From assembly GCF_018760735.1 (NCBI RefSeq), contig NZ_JAHHZN010000010.1, positions 108,550-172,549 of the forward strand: a DNA stretch of 64,000 nt, read 5' to 3'. The translations under genes and the position numbers were made by a program. The stretch comes from Hymenobacter piscis (lineage in GTDB: Bacteria; Bacteroidota; Bacteroidia; Cytophagales; Hymenobacteraceae). Positions within the stretch are counted from its first letter, which is position 1. Each line of letters begins with the position of its first letter. The notes below the pieces were generated by a model that saw only the letters and a program-made list of their open reading frames with translations, did not search any database and was not told the DNA's origin. Positions 33,251 through 41,911 of this stretch are shown here, one piece after another.

Positions 33251-35433
33251 AACCGGTACCGCAGCTGGGCTTTTACGTCGGAGCGGCGGTTGCCCTGGAT
33301 TTCGTCGAGGCCGGAGCCGATGGTGGTCTGGTGGCGGTAGTGGGTATCGGCGTAGCGGAGCCAGAGCGTGAGGTGGCGGTTGAGGTCGAGCTGGGCCAGC
33401 ACGTAGGTGCGGGTGCCCCGGCCGGAGAGCACCGGCACGGAGAAGGCGTAAAGCACGTCCTGTTCGAACACGTACTGGCGGGTGTCGTAGTCGTCGGTGT
33501 CGAAGAGGGCGTAGCGGGCCGAGAGGCGCAGGCGGCGCAGGGGCTGCACGGTCACGTCCTGGGCCAGCACGTAGCCGTGGCGGGCGGGGCCGCCGTCTTC
33601 GCGGTACTCGGTGCCCTGCACCCGGGTGCGCAGACTCAGCGCGGGCAGCGGGCTGCTGTCGTAGTAGAGCAGCAGGCTGCGGCGGCGGGTGGGCACGGGC
33701 AGCGGGGCGGGGCGCAGGGTATCGGCATCGTAGGGCTTGGTGCGCTGGCGCAGCTGGGCGTAGAGCAGGCTGGTTTTGCCGGGGCTGAAGGTCAGGCGCA
33801 GCAGCCAGTCGTGGCCCGCGCCGGGGGCCCCGGCCCGGTAGCGCAGCCACGGAAACCGGAACCGGTCGTAGTAGGCCGACACCTCCCAGCCGGACATGGG
33901 CCGCACCTTCAGGCCCAGGTAGAGCCCGCTTTCGTTGATGTTGCGCGAATTCTCCCCGAAGGCGTTGCCGTAAAGCGTGTGGAAGTCGCGGGCGTAGGCG
34001 CGGTGCAGCACCGACACATCCACGGTGGGCGCGAGGCTGGCCAGCAGCCCGTTCACGGTGCCCAGGCCGCCGCCCGAGCTGCGGGCCGTTTCGCCGAACA
34101 GCAGCAGGTTGCGCCACACGTAGCTGTAGTGCGCGCCCAGGGCCAGGTTATGGTCGCCCCGCAGCTCGTACTTATTATACAACTCGTCGCGGCGCTGCAG
34201 GGGCTTATCGAACCGGGTGTTGACGGCCGTCAGGCCCGCTTGCAGGTCGCCGCCGGGACTGGTGTACTGGGCGTGGCCCCCGAGCACGGTTTCCTGCAGG
34301 GCGGCCCGGTTGGCCAGCTCAGTGGGGGTGCGGTGCAGGCCGCTCAGCAGCAGGCCGGAAGTAAACTCGCTGAAATCGGCCAGCGAATCCCGGGCCTGCT
34401 GCCGGGAGGCATCCACGCGCCGGCGCGAACCAAAAGCCGTGACCCGCACCGTGGGCGTAAGAGCCACCGTGGCCGCCGCGCCCCGGAAAAACGAGTTTTC
34501 CAGCACCGAGGCATACGGCCGCACCCCCACCGAGCTGCGGCGCAGGGTGGTAATGGTTTCGGCCCCCTTGCCCACCACAAACCCCGACGACAAGAGCAGC
34601 CCCTGCCCGAATTGCAGCTGATAATCGCCCAGGGCCAGGGTTTTGAGGCGGCCCCGCTCCTGCACCACGAGGTGGGCGGAGTAGAAATCGGCCCCGTAGC
34701 GGCGGGTAGTAGGGTCCCAGGTGAGCTGCTCGCCGGCGTCCTTTTCGGCCGTGAAGCCCAGGCTGAAATCCCGGCTCCGGCTCACGCGGTAGCGCAGCAG
34801 CAGCTTGTCGGGCGAACCCAGGTAGCGGGTGGCGGGGCGGCCGGTGCGGGTGGTGTCGGCGGGGCCGTAGCCGGGGCGGCCCTGCACGGTGCGCTCGTAG
34901 CGCAGAAACAGGGCGTTGTTTTCCTCCTGCCGGATGCGCTGCCACAGGTTGCCTCGCGCCGCGTTGGGGTCAGCGTTGAGTACCGACACGAAGGGCGCCA
35001 CGCGGTAGATGGTGCGCACATCGAAGCCCTCAATGCTTTGCAGTTCGTAGAGGCTCAGCAGCGGGCCGTTGAGCTGGCGGTGGTCGAGCAGGTGGGTAAT
35101 CTGGGTTTCGGAGAGCAGCAGCAGGCTCCGCAGCTCGTCGCGGGTGGCGGCGTTGAGGTTGAGGGGCGTCTGGTAGTAGAGCAGCAGGGTTTCGTAGAGG
35201 TCCTCGTAGGGCACCTGGTCGCTCTGGATTTCGGCAAACAGCTCCTGGGTCAGCCGGTCCAGGTCGGGCACCGGGGGCCGCGGGTAGTCCTGGGCCTGCG
35301 TGGTTCCGGCCAGCAGCAGTAGCAGGCAGACGGTGGCGGTGGCCCGGACGCTAGTCTGCAGCCCTCTTTTCAAGATAGAAGCAAGTGCGCGGGCTGCGGA
35401 CGGAAGTCCGGGCCACAGTTCCCGGGCCCTCAT
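33247..35433 (-). CDS. Outer-membrane barrel with N-terminal helix-hairpin-helix domain
   Basis: A 728-residue exported protein. The signal peptide is hydrophobic (VCLLLLLAGTTQAQ). Residues 60-170 hold a helix-hairpin-helix (ComEA-like) region: LNLNAATRDELRSLLLLSE and LYELQSIEGFDVRTIYRV. The rest, about 550 residues, is a long series of amphipathic beta strands ending in the aromatic strand AQLRYRF, as in outer-membrane barrels. Proteins of this architecture occur widely in Bacteroidota, but their role is unknown; DNA or competence links are only suggested by the HhH domain. The ATG overlaps the preceding stop by 4 nt (ATGA), so it is coupled to the PorV/PorQ-like gene. Confidence 0.82.
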   Translation of the reverse strand: MRARELWPGLPSAARALASILKRGLQTSVRATATVCLLLLLAGTTQAQDYPRPPVPDLDRLTQELFAEIQSDQVPYEDLYETLLLYYQTPLNLNAATRDELRSLLLLSETQITHLLDHRQLNGPLLSLYELQSIEGFDVRTIYRVAPFVSVLNADPNAARGNLWQRIRQEENNALFLRYERTVQGRPGYGPADTTRTGRPATRYLGSPDKLLLRYRVSRSRDFSLGFTAEKDAGEQLTWDPTTRRYGADFYSAHLVVQERGRLKTLALGDYQLQFGQGLLLSSGFVVGKGAETITTLRRSSVGVRPYASVLENSFFRGAAATVALTPTVRVTAFGSRRRVDASRQQARDSLADFSEFTSGLLLSGLHRTPTELANRAALQETVLGGHAQYTSPGGDLQAGLTAVNTRFDKPLQRRDELYNKYELRGDHNLALGAHYSYVWRNLLLFGETARSSGGGLGTVNGLLASLAPTVDVSVLHRAYARDFHTLYGNAFGENSRNINESGLYLGLKVRPMSGWEVSAYYDRFRFPWLRYRAGAPGAGHDWLLRLTFSPGKTSLLYAQLRQRTKPYDADTLRPAPLPVPTRRRSLLLYYDSSPLPALSLRTRVQGTEYREDGGPARHGYVLAQDVTVQPLRRLRLSARYALFDTDDYDTRQYVFEQDVLYAFSVPVLSGRGTRTYVLAQLDLNRHLTLWLRYADTHYRHQTTIGSGLDEIQGNRRSDVKAQLRYRF

Positions 35434-36332
35434 GGCTGGCCGGGTTTGGCCCACACGTAGGCGGCGCTCAGCTGCTGACTCAGGCCCAGGGTTTCGTGCC
35501 AGCCGGCGGCGTAGTCGATGCGGAAGGGGCCGGTGCGCAGGCCCACGCCGCCGGTGAGCTGGCTGGTGAGGGTGCTCAGGCCCGCCCGCAGCGCCAGGGC
35601 CGGCAGGGGCTGGTATTCGAGGCCGGCTTTGAAGTCGGCGTCCTGCTCCACGTCCTTTTCGGTTTCGACGAGCAGCAGCACTTTTTCGGCGGCCCGCCAG
35701 GCCAGGCCGGCCCGCAGCACGGTGGGCAGGCGCTCATCCTGGTAATCGGCGAGGCGGGCCTGGTTGAGGTTGTAGAGCGTGGCCCCGAAGGTGAGGCGGC
35801 GCGGAATCAGCTCGGCCTGCCCGCCCAGGGAAGCGGCCACCGCGCGGCGGCTGCCCAGGCCCTGGATGCTGGTTTGCAGCACCTCTACCCGCGCCCCCAC
35901 CCGCACCGTGCCCAGCTGGTAGCCGTAGCCCAGGCCCAATTGCTGCTCCGCGTACAGCTTGCCCCCGAACCGCCGGGCCGAGAAGCCCACCGTGCCGTAG
36001 CGCGGCGCCTCCGCCCCGGCCGCGCCGCCCGCCGCCGGAGTTGCTGCCGGCGTAGCTTCGGCCCGCCGGTACCCGATGGGCACGGCCACCACCAGGGAGG
36101 CGGTGTTGAGGGCGGGCAGCAGGTAGCGGTTTTCGGCCCCCACGCCCACGGTTGGCTGGGCCAGCTGCCCCAGCACGGCCACGTTGGCGGCGCCGGCCCA
36201 GCCGTCGTCGGCCAGCACGCTGCCCATCTGGCCCAGGGCGGCCGAGCGGGCACCCCAGAGGCCGGGCCCCTGGGCGTGGGCGGCTGAGCAGGCGCCCAGC
36301 CACAGGGCCATCACCACGTATAGTTTTCTCAT
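35430..36332 (-). CDS. PorV/PorQ-like outer-membrane protein
   Basis: A 300-residue protein with a signal peptide ending ACSAAHAQ. The mature N-terminus, GLWGARSAALGQMGSVLADD followed by WAGAANVAVLG, resembles the SARxxALGGaxxA...NPA opening of PorV/PorQ-type FadL-like barrels of the type IX secretion system. The rest has the expected alternating strands. There is an Ala/Pro-rich insert near residue 100. I cannot tell PorV from PorQ or from a more general family member. It is coupled by ATGA overlap to the HhH-barrel gene. A T9SS role would fit the two sorting-domain cargo proteins in this window. Confidence 0.65.
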   Translation of the reverse strand: MRKLYVVMALWLGACSAAHAQGPGLWGARSAALGQMGSVLADDGWAGAANVAVLGQLAQPTVGVGAENRYLLPALNTASLVVAVPIGYRRAEATPAATPAAGGAAGAEAPRYGTVGFSARRFGGKLYAEQQLGLGYGYQLGTVRVGARVEVLQTSIQGLGSRRAVAASLGGQAELIPRRLTFGATLYNLNQARLADYQDERLPTVLRAGLAWRAAEKVLLLVETEKDVEQDADFKAGLEYQPLPALALRAGLSTLTSQLTGGVGLRTGPFRIDYAAGWHETLGLSQQLSAAYVWAKPGQP

Positions 36333-36458
36333 AAATAAGGGATAATAAGTTGACAGCATGGAATATAGCAACTACCCCACATTCCCGCAAGCCCCCACCT
36401 GAACGAGCCCCCCAAAAGCACCGGGCAACGAGCCGGAGCGGGCAGGCGGGATAAAAAA

Positions 36459-36488
36459 AGCCCCCGCTGCCGGGTGGCAGCGGGGGCT
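36459..36488 (-). terminator. Intrinsic terminator of the S46 peptidase gene
   Basis: Arms 36459-36471 and 36476-36488 (AGCCCCCGCTGCC facing GGCAGCGGGGGCT), with a GGGT/ACCC loop. On the leftward strand a T7 run follows directly, giving a canonical rho-independent terminator. Confidence 0.88.
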
Positions 36489-36515
36489 TGGAGAACCGGA
36501 AAAAGGCCCCTGAAG

Positions 36516-38822
36516 CTACCGCTTGGCCGCGTCCTTATCCTTTTTGCGCTTGATTTTGGTTTTGCCGCCCTTGTCGGTTTTCACCTTCATCTTTTCCACG
36601 TCGCCCATGTCGGCGTTCATGGTGCCGGTGATGGCCGAGGCGGGGCCGATGCCGGGGTTGGGCGCGCCGTTGACCAGCGTCATTTCATCGACGATGTGCT
36701 TGGCGCCGCCCAGCTTCTCAATGCACCAGAGCACGTAGCGGATGTCCACGTTGATGCAGCGCTTGAGGTCGGGGTCGTAGGCCAGGTCGCCGGTCATGGC
36801 TTCCCAGTTGCCGTCGAAGGCCACCCCGATCAGCTCCCCGCGGCCGTTGATGACGGGCGAGCCGGAGTTGCCGCCGGTGATGTCGTTATCGGTGATGAAG
36901 GCCACCGGCAGGTTGCCCTGCTTGTCGGCGTAGCGGCCGTAGTCCTTCATCTTGAGCAGCTCCAGCTCCTTTTGGGGCACCACGAACTCGGGGTTGGAGG
37001 CGTCTTCCTTCTCCAGAATGCCCTGGGCGGTGGTTTTGTAGTCGTAGTGCACGGCGTCGCGGCCGTCGTAGGGGCGCACGGTGCCGTAGCTCAGCCGGAT
37101 GGTGGAGTTGGCGTCGGGCGAGTACACTTTCTGGGTGTTCTTCTCGCGCAGCGCGGCTACGTACAGGCGGTTGGCCCGGCCCAGGCCGGCCTGTGCCGCC
37201 TGGAGCTTGGGCAGAATGGTCTGCACGTAGTTCGTGTAGATGGACTGGTAGGTTTTGTAGGCCGGGTCGGCTTCCAGCCTGGCCAGGGAAGGGTTGGCCA
37301 GGAAGGCGTTGACCTTGGCCTCCGAGGTCAGGAAGGAGTTGCTGAACACGTAGTCGGCGTACTTGCTCATGGAGCCGCCGTACTGCTTCTGCACCAGCTG
37401 GAACACGTCGGGCTGCTGGTCCTGGGGCACGTCCTGCATGTAGAGGCCCAGCAGGGCGGCAAACACCTTCTGGTCGGTGGGGGCGCTGTAATCCTTGAAG
37501 TAGTCCTTCACCGATTCGCCCAGGCCCTCGGTGGCCTTGCTGATGGCCGCTTTATCGTTGCTTTTGAGGGCGGTGGCCAGGGGCATCATGCGGGCGGCCA
37601 GGGTAATGATTTCGGTGCCGAAGGCGCCTTCGTTCACGTACTGGGTGCTCAGGTTGTACTGGCGGATGCCGGCGTAGGCCTGGTTGATGTCGTTGAGGGC
37701 CGCGCCGTACTGCTGGCCCCGGCTCTGGTCCTGGGCAATCCACTGCAGCAGGGAGGCCTCCTCGGCTTTCTTGGCATCCACGGTTTTGAGGCGGTTCATG
37801 CCCTCATTCTGACCGATGAAGTACTTCCAGTAGTTGGCAATGTTGGCGTACTTGCTGGCGTACTGCAGGCGCAGGGCGGGGTTTTTGTCCATGTCGGCCT
37901 TCCAGAGCTTGAGTCGGGTATCGCGCAGCTTGATGCGGGCCGGGTTGGTCTGGTCGAGGGTGAGTTGGAGGCCGGCGGCGGGCAGAAAGCGCTGGGTGCG
38001 GCCGGGGAAGCCGAACACCATGGCGAAGTCGCCTTCGCTCACGCCCTGCAGGGCCACGGGCAGGTGCTTCTTGGGCACGTAGGGCACGTTGCCGTCCTGG
38101 GGGCCGGCGGTGGGCTTGTTGTTCTTGTCGGCGTACACGCGGAACATCGAGAAGTCGCCGGTGTGGCGGGGCCACATCCAGTTATCGGTGTCGCCCCCGA
38201 ACTTGCCCACGGCTTCCGGCGGAGCGCCCACCAGGCGCACGTCGCCGAAGCGCTGGTAGATGAACAGGTAGTACTCGTTGCCCCCGAACATGTCGCGCAC
38301 GTAGGCCACGTACTGGCCGTTTTCCTTGGCGTTGTCGGCCAGTTCGCGCTGGCGCTGCTGGATGGTGGCCAGGCGCTCGGCTTCGGGCGTGCTAGCCGTG
38401 AGGCCCTCGGTCATTTTGGCCGTCACGTCTTCCATGCGCACCAGAATATCCACGAACAGGCCGGGGTTCTTCTTTTCCTCGGCCTTGGTGGCGGCGAAGA
38501 AGCCGTCCTGCAGGATGTTGTTCTGGGGCGTGCTGTGGCTTTGCAGCGCGTCGTAGCCGCAGTGGTGGTTGGTGAGCATCAGGCCCTGGCTGCTCACGAA
38601 CTCGCCGGTGCAGAAGCCCCCGAGCTGGACCACGGCATCCTTGAGGGAGGCGTTGTTGACGTCGTAAATTTCTTCGGCCGTCAGCTTGAGGCCCTTCTTC
38701 TGCATGTCGGCCTGGTTGAGGCGCTTGATGAAGAGCGGGAGCCACATACCCTCGTCGGCGTGGGCCGTGAGGGGCAGCAGCAGCGTTAGCAGCAGGGCTT
38801 TGGCCCAGTGGTTGGTGCGCAT
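36516..38822 (-). CDS. S46-family dipeptidyl peptidase (DPP7-like)
   Basis: A 768-residue periplasmic serine exopeptidase. The signal peptide is [13 protein letters not shown], then DEGMWLP, the usual mature N-terminus of S46 enzymes. The catalytic His lies in [10 protein letters not shown] near residue 85 and the catalytic Ser in TGGNSGSPV near residue 655. Eighteen residues after that Ser is Gly (AFDGNWEAM). In this family Gly at that position marks the DPP7 type with hydrophobic P1 preference, while Arg marks the DPP11 Asp/Glu type. It removes dipeptides from peptides taken into the periplasm. The tail is Lys-rich ([17 protein letters not shown]). The start at 38822 (MRTNHWAK) precedes a clear signal peptide; the frame further upstream is repeat sequence. 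Confidence 0.93.
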   Translation of the reverse strand: MRTNHWAKALLLTLLLPLTAHADEGMWLPLFIKRLNQADMQKKGLKLTAEEIYDVNNASLKDAVVQLGGFCTGEFVSSQGLMLTNHHCGYDALQSHSTPQNNILQDGFFAATKAEEKKNPGLFVDILVRMEDVTAKMTEGLTASTPEAERLATIQQRQRELADNAKENGQYVAYVRDMFGGNEYYLFIYQRFGDVRLVGAPPEAVGKFGGDTDNWMWPRHTGDFSMFRVYADKNNKPTAGPQDGNVPYVPKKHLPVALQGVSEGDFAMVFGFPGRTQRFLPAAGLQLTLDQTNPARIKLRDTRLKLWKADMDKNPALRLQYASKYANIANYWKYFIGQNEGMNRLKTVDAKKAEEASLLQWIAQDQSRGQQYGAALNDINQAYAGIRQYNLSTQYVNEGAFGTEIITLAARMMPLATALKSNDKAAISKATEGLGESVKDYFKDYSAPTDQKVFAALLGLYMQDVPQDQQPDVFQLVQKQYGGSMSKYADYVFSNSFLTSEAKVNAFLANPSLARLEADPAYKTYQSIYTNYVQTILPKLQAAQAGLGRANRLYVAALREKNTQKVYSPDANSTIRLSYGTVRPYDGRDAVHYDYKTTAQGILEKEDASNPEFVVPQKELELLKMKDYGRYADKQGNLPVAFITDNDITGGNSGSPVINGRGELIGVAFDGNWEAMTGDLAYDPDLKRCINVDIRYVLWCIEKLGGAKHIVDEMTLVNGAPNPGIGPASAITGTMNADMGDVEKMKVKTDKGGKTKIKRKKDKDAAKR

Positions 38823-38893
38823 ACGGATTGGAATGGGGTGGGAAATGGTACCGGCGAAGGTACGGAATTGTGTTCTGACGTCATTTCCGGCAG

Positions 38894-38970
38894 AGGGCGC
38901 GGTGTTTTTGCGGAAGGCGCAGTGCTGTTCAAAGAGCGACACTGCGCCTTCCGCGAAAACACCGCGCCCT
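38894..38970. repeat. 31-bp inverted repeat between divergent genes
   Basis: Arms 38894-38924 and 38940-38970 match at 30 of 31 positions with a 15-nt loop. It lies between the divergent starts of the S46 peptidase and yidD, where a terminator would have no purpose. It may be an operator-like or mobile palindrome. Confidence 0.8.
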
Positions 38971-39009
38971 GGGCGGGAACCTACCTACGGCCCCTACCTT
39001 TACATTGTC

Positions 39010-39234
39010 ATGCTAACCTACCTGTTCCGCCAGCTGCTGCTGGGCCTGCTCTGGGTGTACCGCCACCTGCTTTCGCCCCTTACGCCGCCCAGCTGCCGCT
39101 TCGTGCCCACCTGCTCGGCCTACGCCGTGGAAGCCGTCACCAAGTATGGCCCCTGGCGCGGCGGCCGGCTGGCTTTGCGTCGCATCAGCCGCTGCCACCC
39201 CTGGGGCCCCCACGGCCCCGACCCCGTGCCGTGA
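39010..39234 (+). CDS. yidD: Membrane protein insertion efficiency factor YidD
   Basis: A 74-residue protein. It has the YidD core: an N-terminal amphipathic helix ([16 protein letters not shown]), then [21 protein letters not shown] with the two conserved cysteines and Tyr, and [17 protein letters not shown] at the end. YidD sits at the inner face of the cytoplasmic membrane and helps YidC-dependent insertion. It is normally next to rnpA or yidC, but here it stands alone. A TACCTTTA near-promoter box lies 14 nt upstream of the ATG. Confidence 0.93.
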   Translation: MLTYLFRQLLLGLLWVYRHLLSPLTPPSCRFVPTCSAYAVEAVTKYGPWRGGRLALRRISRCHPWGPHGPDPVP

Positions 39235-39240
39235 GGGGAA

Positions 39241-39410
39241 TGAGTGAGTTGGTGAATGAGTGAAGTAGCGAATGAGTGGATGGTCGAACAGTCATCTAGC
39301 CATTCCCCACTTCACTCATTCACCAACTCCCTCATTCACTCATTCACTACTTCACTCATTCCCCACTTCACGCATTCCCCAAATCACCAACTCCCTCATT
39401 CCCCACTCGT
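39241..39410. repeat. GAATGAGTGA / TCACTCATTC word-repeat region
   Basis: Degenerate words such as GAATGAGTGAAGTAG (39253-39280) are followed by many complementary words (TTCACTCATTC, TTCCCCACTTCA) up to 39405. They form one long imperfect palindrome with an expanded right side. No ORF in it is convincing. It separates yidD from the next gene. Confidence 0.65.
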
Positions 39411-39480
39411 AGAAGAAGACGTGTTGCTGCCCCGCCGCCCGGCTCCGGCAGCTTTTTTTCCGCCCGATTCCGTTCTCTTC

Positions 39481-40383
39481 ATGCGTCATTTGTTTTTTAC
39501 CGCCGTGCTGGCGGCCACTCTGTGCAGCAGCTGCTCCGAGGCCCAGACTACTCCCAACGCCGACCAGTCTGCCACCGATTCGGGCCAGCAAGGCGGCAAG
39601 AAGGAGAAGAAAGGCAAAAAGAAGAAGGGCGGCGACATTGCCAACCTGACCAAGGTAGCCCGGCTCGACAACGTGCCCGAAAGCTCCGGCCTCGCCCTGG
39701 CCGACCAGCCCGGCACCTTCTACACCCACGGCGACGACGGCAACCCGGCCATTCTCTACAAGATCAGCGCCACCACGGGCCAGATTCTGAGCCAGATTGA
39801 CGTGCCGGTGAAAAGCCGCGACTGGGAAAGCATCACCCGCGACAACTCCGGCAACGTGTACATCGGCGACGTGGGCAACAACAACAACGACCGCCAGAAC
39901 CTGGTCATCCACCGCCTCAACCCGCTCAACCCGCAAATCGTCCAGGAAATCAACCTCAAGTACCCCGACCAGCGGGAGTTTCCGCCCCAGAAGGACGAGC
40001 GGAATTTCGACTGCGAGGCCACGCTCTGGCACGAGGGGCAGGTGTACCTGTTCACCAAGGACCGCGCCCGCGAGCAAACCAGCAAAGTGTACACCGTGCC
40101 CGACCAGGCCGGCTCCTACACGGCCAAGCTGCTCACCAAGCTCGCTATTCCGGGCCAGGTGACGGATGCCGCCCTCAGCCCCGACGGCCGTCGGCTGGTG
40201 CTGCTGGCCCGCCAGGAAATGTTCGTGTTTGAGGGCAGCAGCCTGGCCGAAATCCTCCGGGCCACCCCGCGCCGCATCTCCCTCAAAGGGGCCGGCCAGA
40301 CCGAGGGCGCCGTGTTCACCAGCAACCAGACACTCTACATCAGCAGCGAGCAGGGCGACCTGTACCAGTATCTGTTTGAATAA
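39481..40383 (+). CDS. Lipoprotein with beta-propeller-like domain
   Basis: A 300-residue protein. The signal peptide MRHLFFTAVLAATLCSSC ends in a lipobox (Cys18). A charged linker QQGGKKEKKGKKKKGGD (residues 37-53) keeps the domain away from the membrane. The remaining 245 residues show repeated strand-turn patterns (SSGLALADQPGTFYTHGDDG, NVYIGDVGNNNNDRQN, TDAALSPDGRRLVLLARQE), as in SdiA-regulated or NHL/WD-like propellers. The Asp/Asn-rich GDVGNNNNDR loop could bind a metal. The function is unknown. The upstream frame from 39256 is repeat DNA, so ATG 39481 is used. Confidence 0.75.
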   Translation: MRHLFFTAVLAATLCSSCSEAQTTPNADQSATDSGQQGGKKEKKGKKKKGGDIANLTKVARLDNVPESSGLALADQPGTFYTHGDDGNPAILYKISATTGQILSQIDVPVKSRDWESITRDNSGNVYIGDVGNNNNDRQNLVIHRLNPLNPQIVQEINLKYPDQREFPPQKDERNFDCEATLWHEGQVYLFTKDRAREQTSKVYTVPDQAGSYTAKLLTKLAIPGQVTDAALSPDGRRLVLLARQEMFVFEGSSLAEILRATPRRISLKGAGQTEGAVFTSNQTLYISSEQGDLYQYLFE

Positions 40384-40464
40384 CCAAGCCGGCCGGCAGC
40401 CCGGTTTTGCGGCGGCCGGCCATTGTTCCAACCCTGATAAGTAGACCGGCCTGCTTCTTTTCAG

Positions 40465-40472
40465 TAAGTTTG
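40465..40472 (+). promoter_or_regulatory. Bacteroidota -7 box TAAGTTTG before the aldolase gene
   Basis: An exact TAnnTTTG match, 67 nt before the fructose-bisphosphate aldolase ATG. It lies after the 3' end of the propeller gene and gives the aldolase its own promoter. Confidence 0.55.
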
Positions 40473-40538
40473 GGCTAAGAATCTGAAACCCGGCGCGGCC
40501 CTTTCCCGACTGGCGCCCCAACCCTCATTCACCAGCAC

Positions 40539-41627
40539 ATGGCTGATCAAACCACCCTCACCGGCCTGCGCGCCGGCGTTCTGCACGGCGACGAAGTGCA
40601 GCAGCTCTTCGAACACGCCAAGCAGCACGGCTACGCCCTGCCCGCCGTGAACGTGACCGGCACCGACACGGTAAACGCCGTGCTCGAAGCCGCCCGCGAC
40701 CTGAACTCGCCCGTTATCATTCAGTTCTCCAACGGGGGCGCGCAGTTCTTCGCCGGTAAGGGCCTGCCCAACGATAAGCAGCAGGCCAGCATTGCCGGCG
40801 CTGTTTCGGGCGCCCAGCACGTGCACCTGATGGCCGAGGCTTACGGCGTGCCCGTGATTCTGCACACCGACCACGCCGCCAAAAAGCTCCTGCCCTGGAT
40901 CGACGGCCTGCTTGACGCCGGCGAGAAGCACTTCGCCCAGTACGGCCAGCCCCTGTACTCCTCCCACATGCTCGACCTCTCGGAGGAGCCCATCGAGGAG
41001 AACGTGGAAATCTGCCAGAAATACCTGGCGCGCATGGCCAAAATGGGCATGACTCTGGAAATCGAGCTGGGCGTAACCGGCGGCGAGGAAGACGGCGTGG
41101 ACAACTCCGACGTGGACTCGAGCAAACTCTACACCCAGCCTTCGGAAGTGGCCTACGCCTACGAGGAGCTGAGCAAAATCAGCCCGCGCTTTACGGTGGC
41201 GGCCGCGTTCGGCAACGTGCACGGCGTGTACAAGCCCGGCAACGTGAAGTTGCAGCCGAAAATCCTGCACAACTCCCAGGAGTTCGTGAAAGAGAAGTAC
41301 CGCCTCGACGCCAAGCTGCCCATCAACTTCGTGTTCCACGGCGGCTCGGGCTCCACGCAGGAGGAAATCCGCGAGGCCATCGGCTACGGGGCCATCAAGA
41401 TGAACATCGACACCGATCTGCAGTGGGCCTTCTGGGACGGCATCAAGGACTACTACAAGAAGAACGAAGCCTTCCTGCAGGCCCAGATCGGCAACCCCAC
41501 CGGCGAAGACTCGCCCAACAAGAAGTACTACGACCCCCGCGTGTGGCTGCGCGAAGGCGAAAAAACCTTCATCACCCGCCTCAAATCGGCCTTCGAAGAC
41601 CTCAACGCCGTCAACCGCAATTACTAG
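40539..41627 (+). CDS. fbaA: Class II fructose-bisphosphate aldolase
   Basis: A 362-residue zinc-dependent aldolase of glycolysis and gluconeogenesis. It cleaves fructose 1,6-bisphosphate into glyceraldehyde 3-phosphate and dihydroxyacetone phosphate. Visible motifs are the zinc/active-site segment VILHTDHAAKK near residue 108, the second His and Glu segment (YSSHMLDLSEEP, GMTLEIELGVTGGEEDG), the zinc His of GNVHGVYKPGN near residue 228, and the phosphate-binding FHGGSGST near 267. Length fits the FbaA (long class IIA) type. It is bounded by its own promoter box and a strong terminator, so it is monocistronic. Confidence 0.95.
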   Translation: MADQTTLTGLRAGVLHGDEVQQLFEHAKQHGYALPAVNVTGTDTVNAVLEAARDLNSPVIIQFSNGGAQFFAGKGLPNDKQQASIAGAVSGAQHVHLMAEAYGVPVILHTDHAAKKLLPWIDGLLDAGEKHFAQYGQPLYSSHMLDLSEEPIEENVEICQKYLARMAKMGMTLEIELGVTGGEEDGVDNSDVDSSKLYTQPSEVAYAYEELSKISPRFTVAAAFGNVHGVYKPGNVKLQPKILHNSQEFVKEKYRLDAKLPINFVFHGGSGSTQEEIREAIGYGAIKMNIDTDLQWAFWDGIKDYYKKNEAFLQAQIGNPTGEDSPNKKYYDPRVWLREGEKTFITRLKSAFEDLNAVNRNY

Positions 41628-41645
41628 CTGTTAGCTAAAAAAACG

Positions 41646-41687
41646 AAGAAGGCCCCGCACTCGGTTGAGTGCGGGGCCTTCTTTTTT
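41646..41687 (+). terminator. Rho-independent terminator of fbaA
   Basis: Perfect arms 41646-41662 and 41667-41683 (AAGAAGGCCCCGCACTC facing its complement) with a GGTT loop and a T run to 41687. Confidence 0.92.
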
Positions 41688-41761
41688 GGTGGCGAATCGG
41701 AATTGTAGTGCGGCCGCAGAGCGGCCTTCGGTTTGTAGCACGGCTGGCTCACCGAACGGAT

Positions 41762-41816
41762 GCGCCGCGTAGCGGTGCCCGAAATGGCGGGCGTTTCGGG
41801 CACCGCTACGCGGCGC
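41762..41816. repeat. GCGCCGCGTAGCGGTGCC palindrome, copy 1
   Basis: Perfect 23-bp arms at 41762-41784 and 41794-41816. Left of it (41706-41760) GGCCGCAGAGCGGCCTTCGG-type words match those at 45420-45465. On the right (41845-41865) AAACCGCAAGCCGCTCTACGG is the remnant of an outer arm. It is the same element as at 45412-45580. It fills the gap between fbaA and lgt. Confidence 0.85.
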
Positions 41817-41911
41817 TTACCCCACGGCCCGGCTTTGCTATAAACCGCAAGCCGCTCTACGGCTACCGTTCAATCTTGGGTTGCCAGTACCTCTCAATTG
41901 AAGCTAAAACC

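Noticed and set aside
36474..38789. A 771-codon rightward frame opposite the S46 peptidase
   Set aside because: Shadow of a well-supported gene; composition is Gly/His/Val-biased as expected from the complement of GC-rich codons.
39241..39410. Possible CRISPR array in the repeated TTCACTCATTC words
   Set aside because: Repeat units are of uneven length with no unique spacers of constant size, and there are no cas genes.
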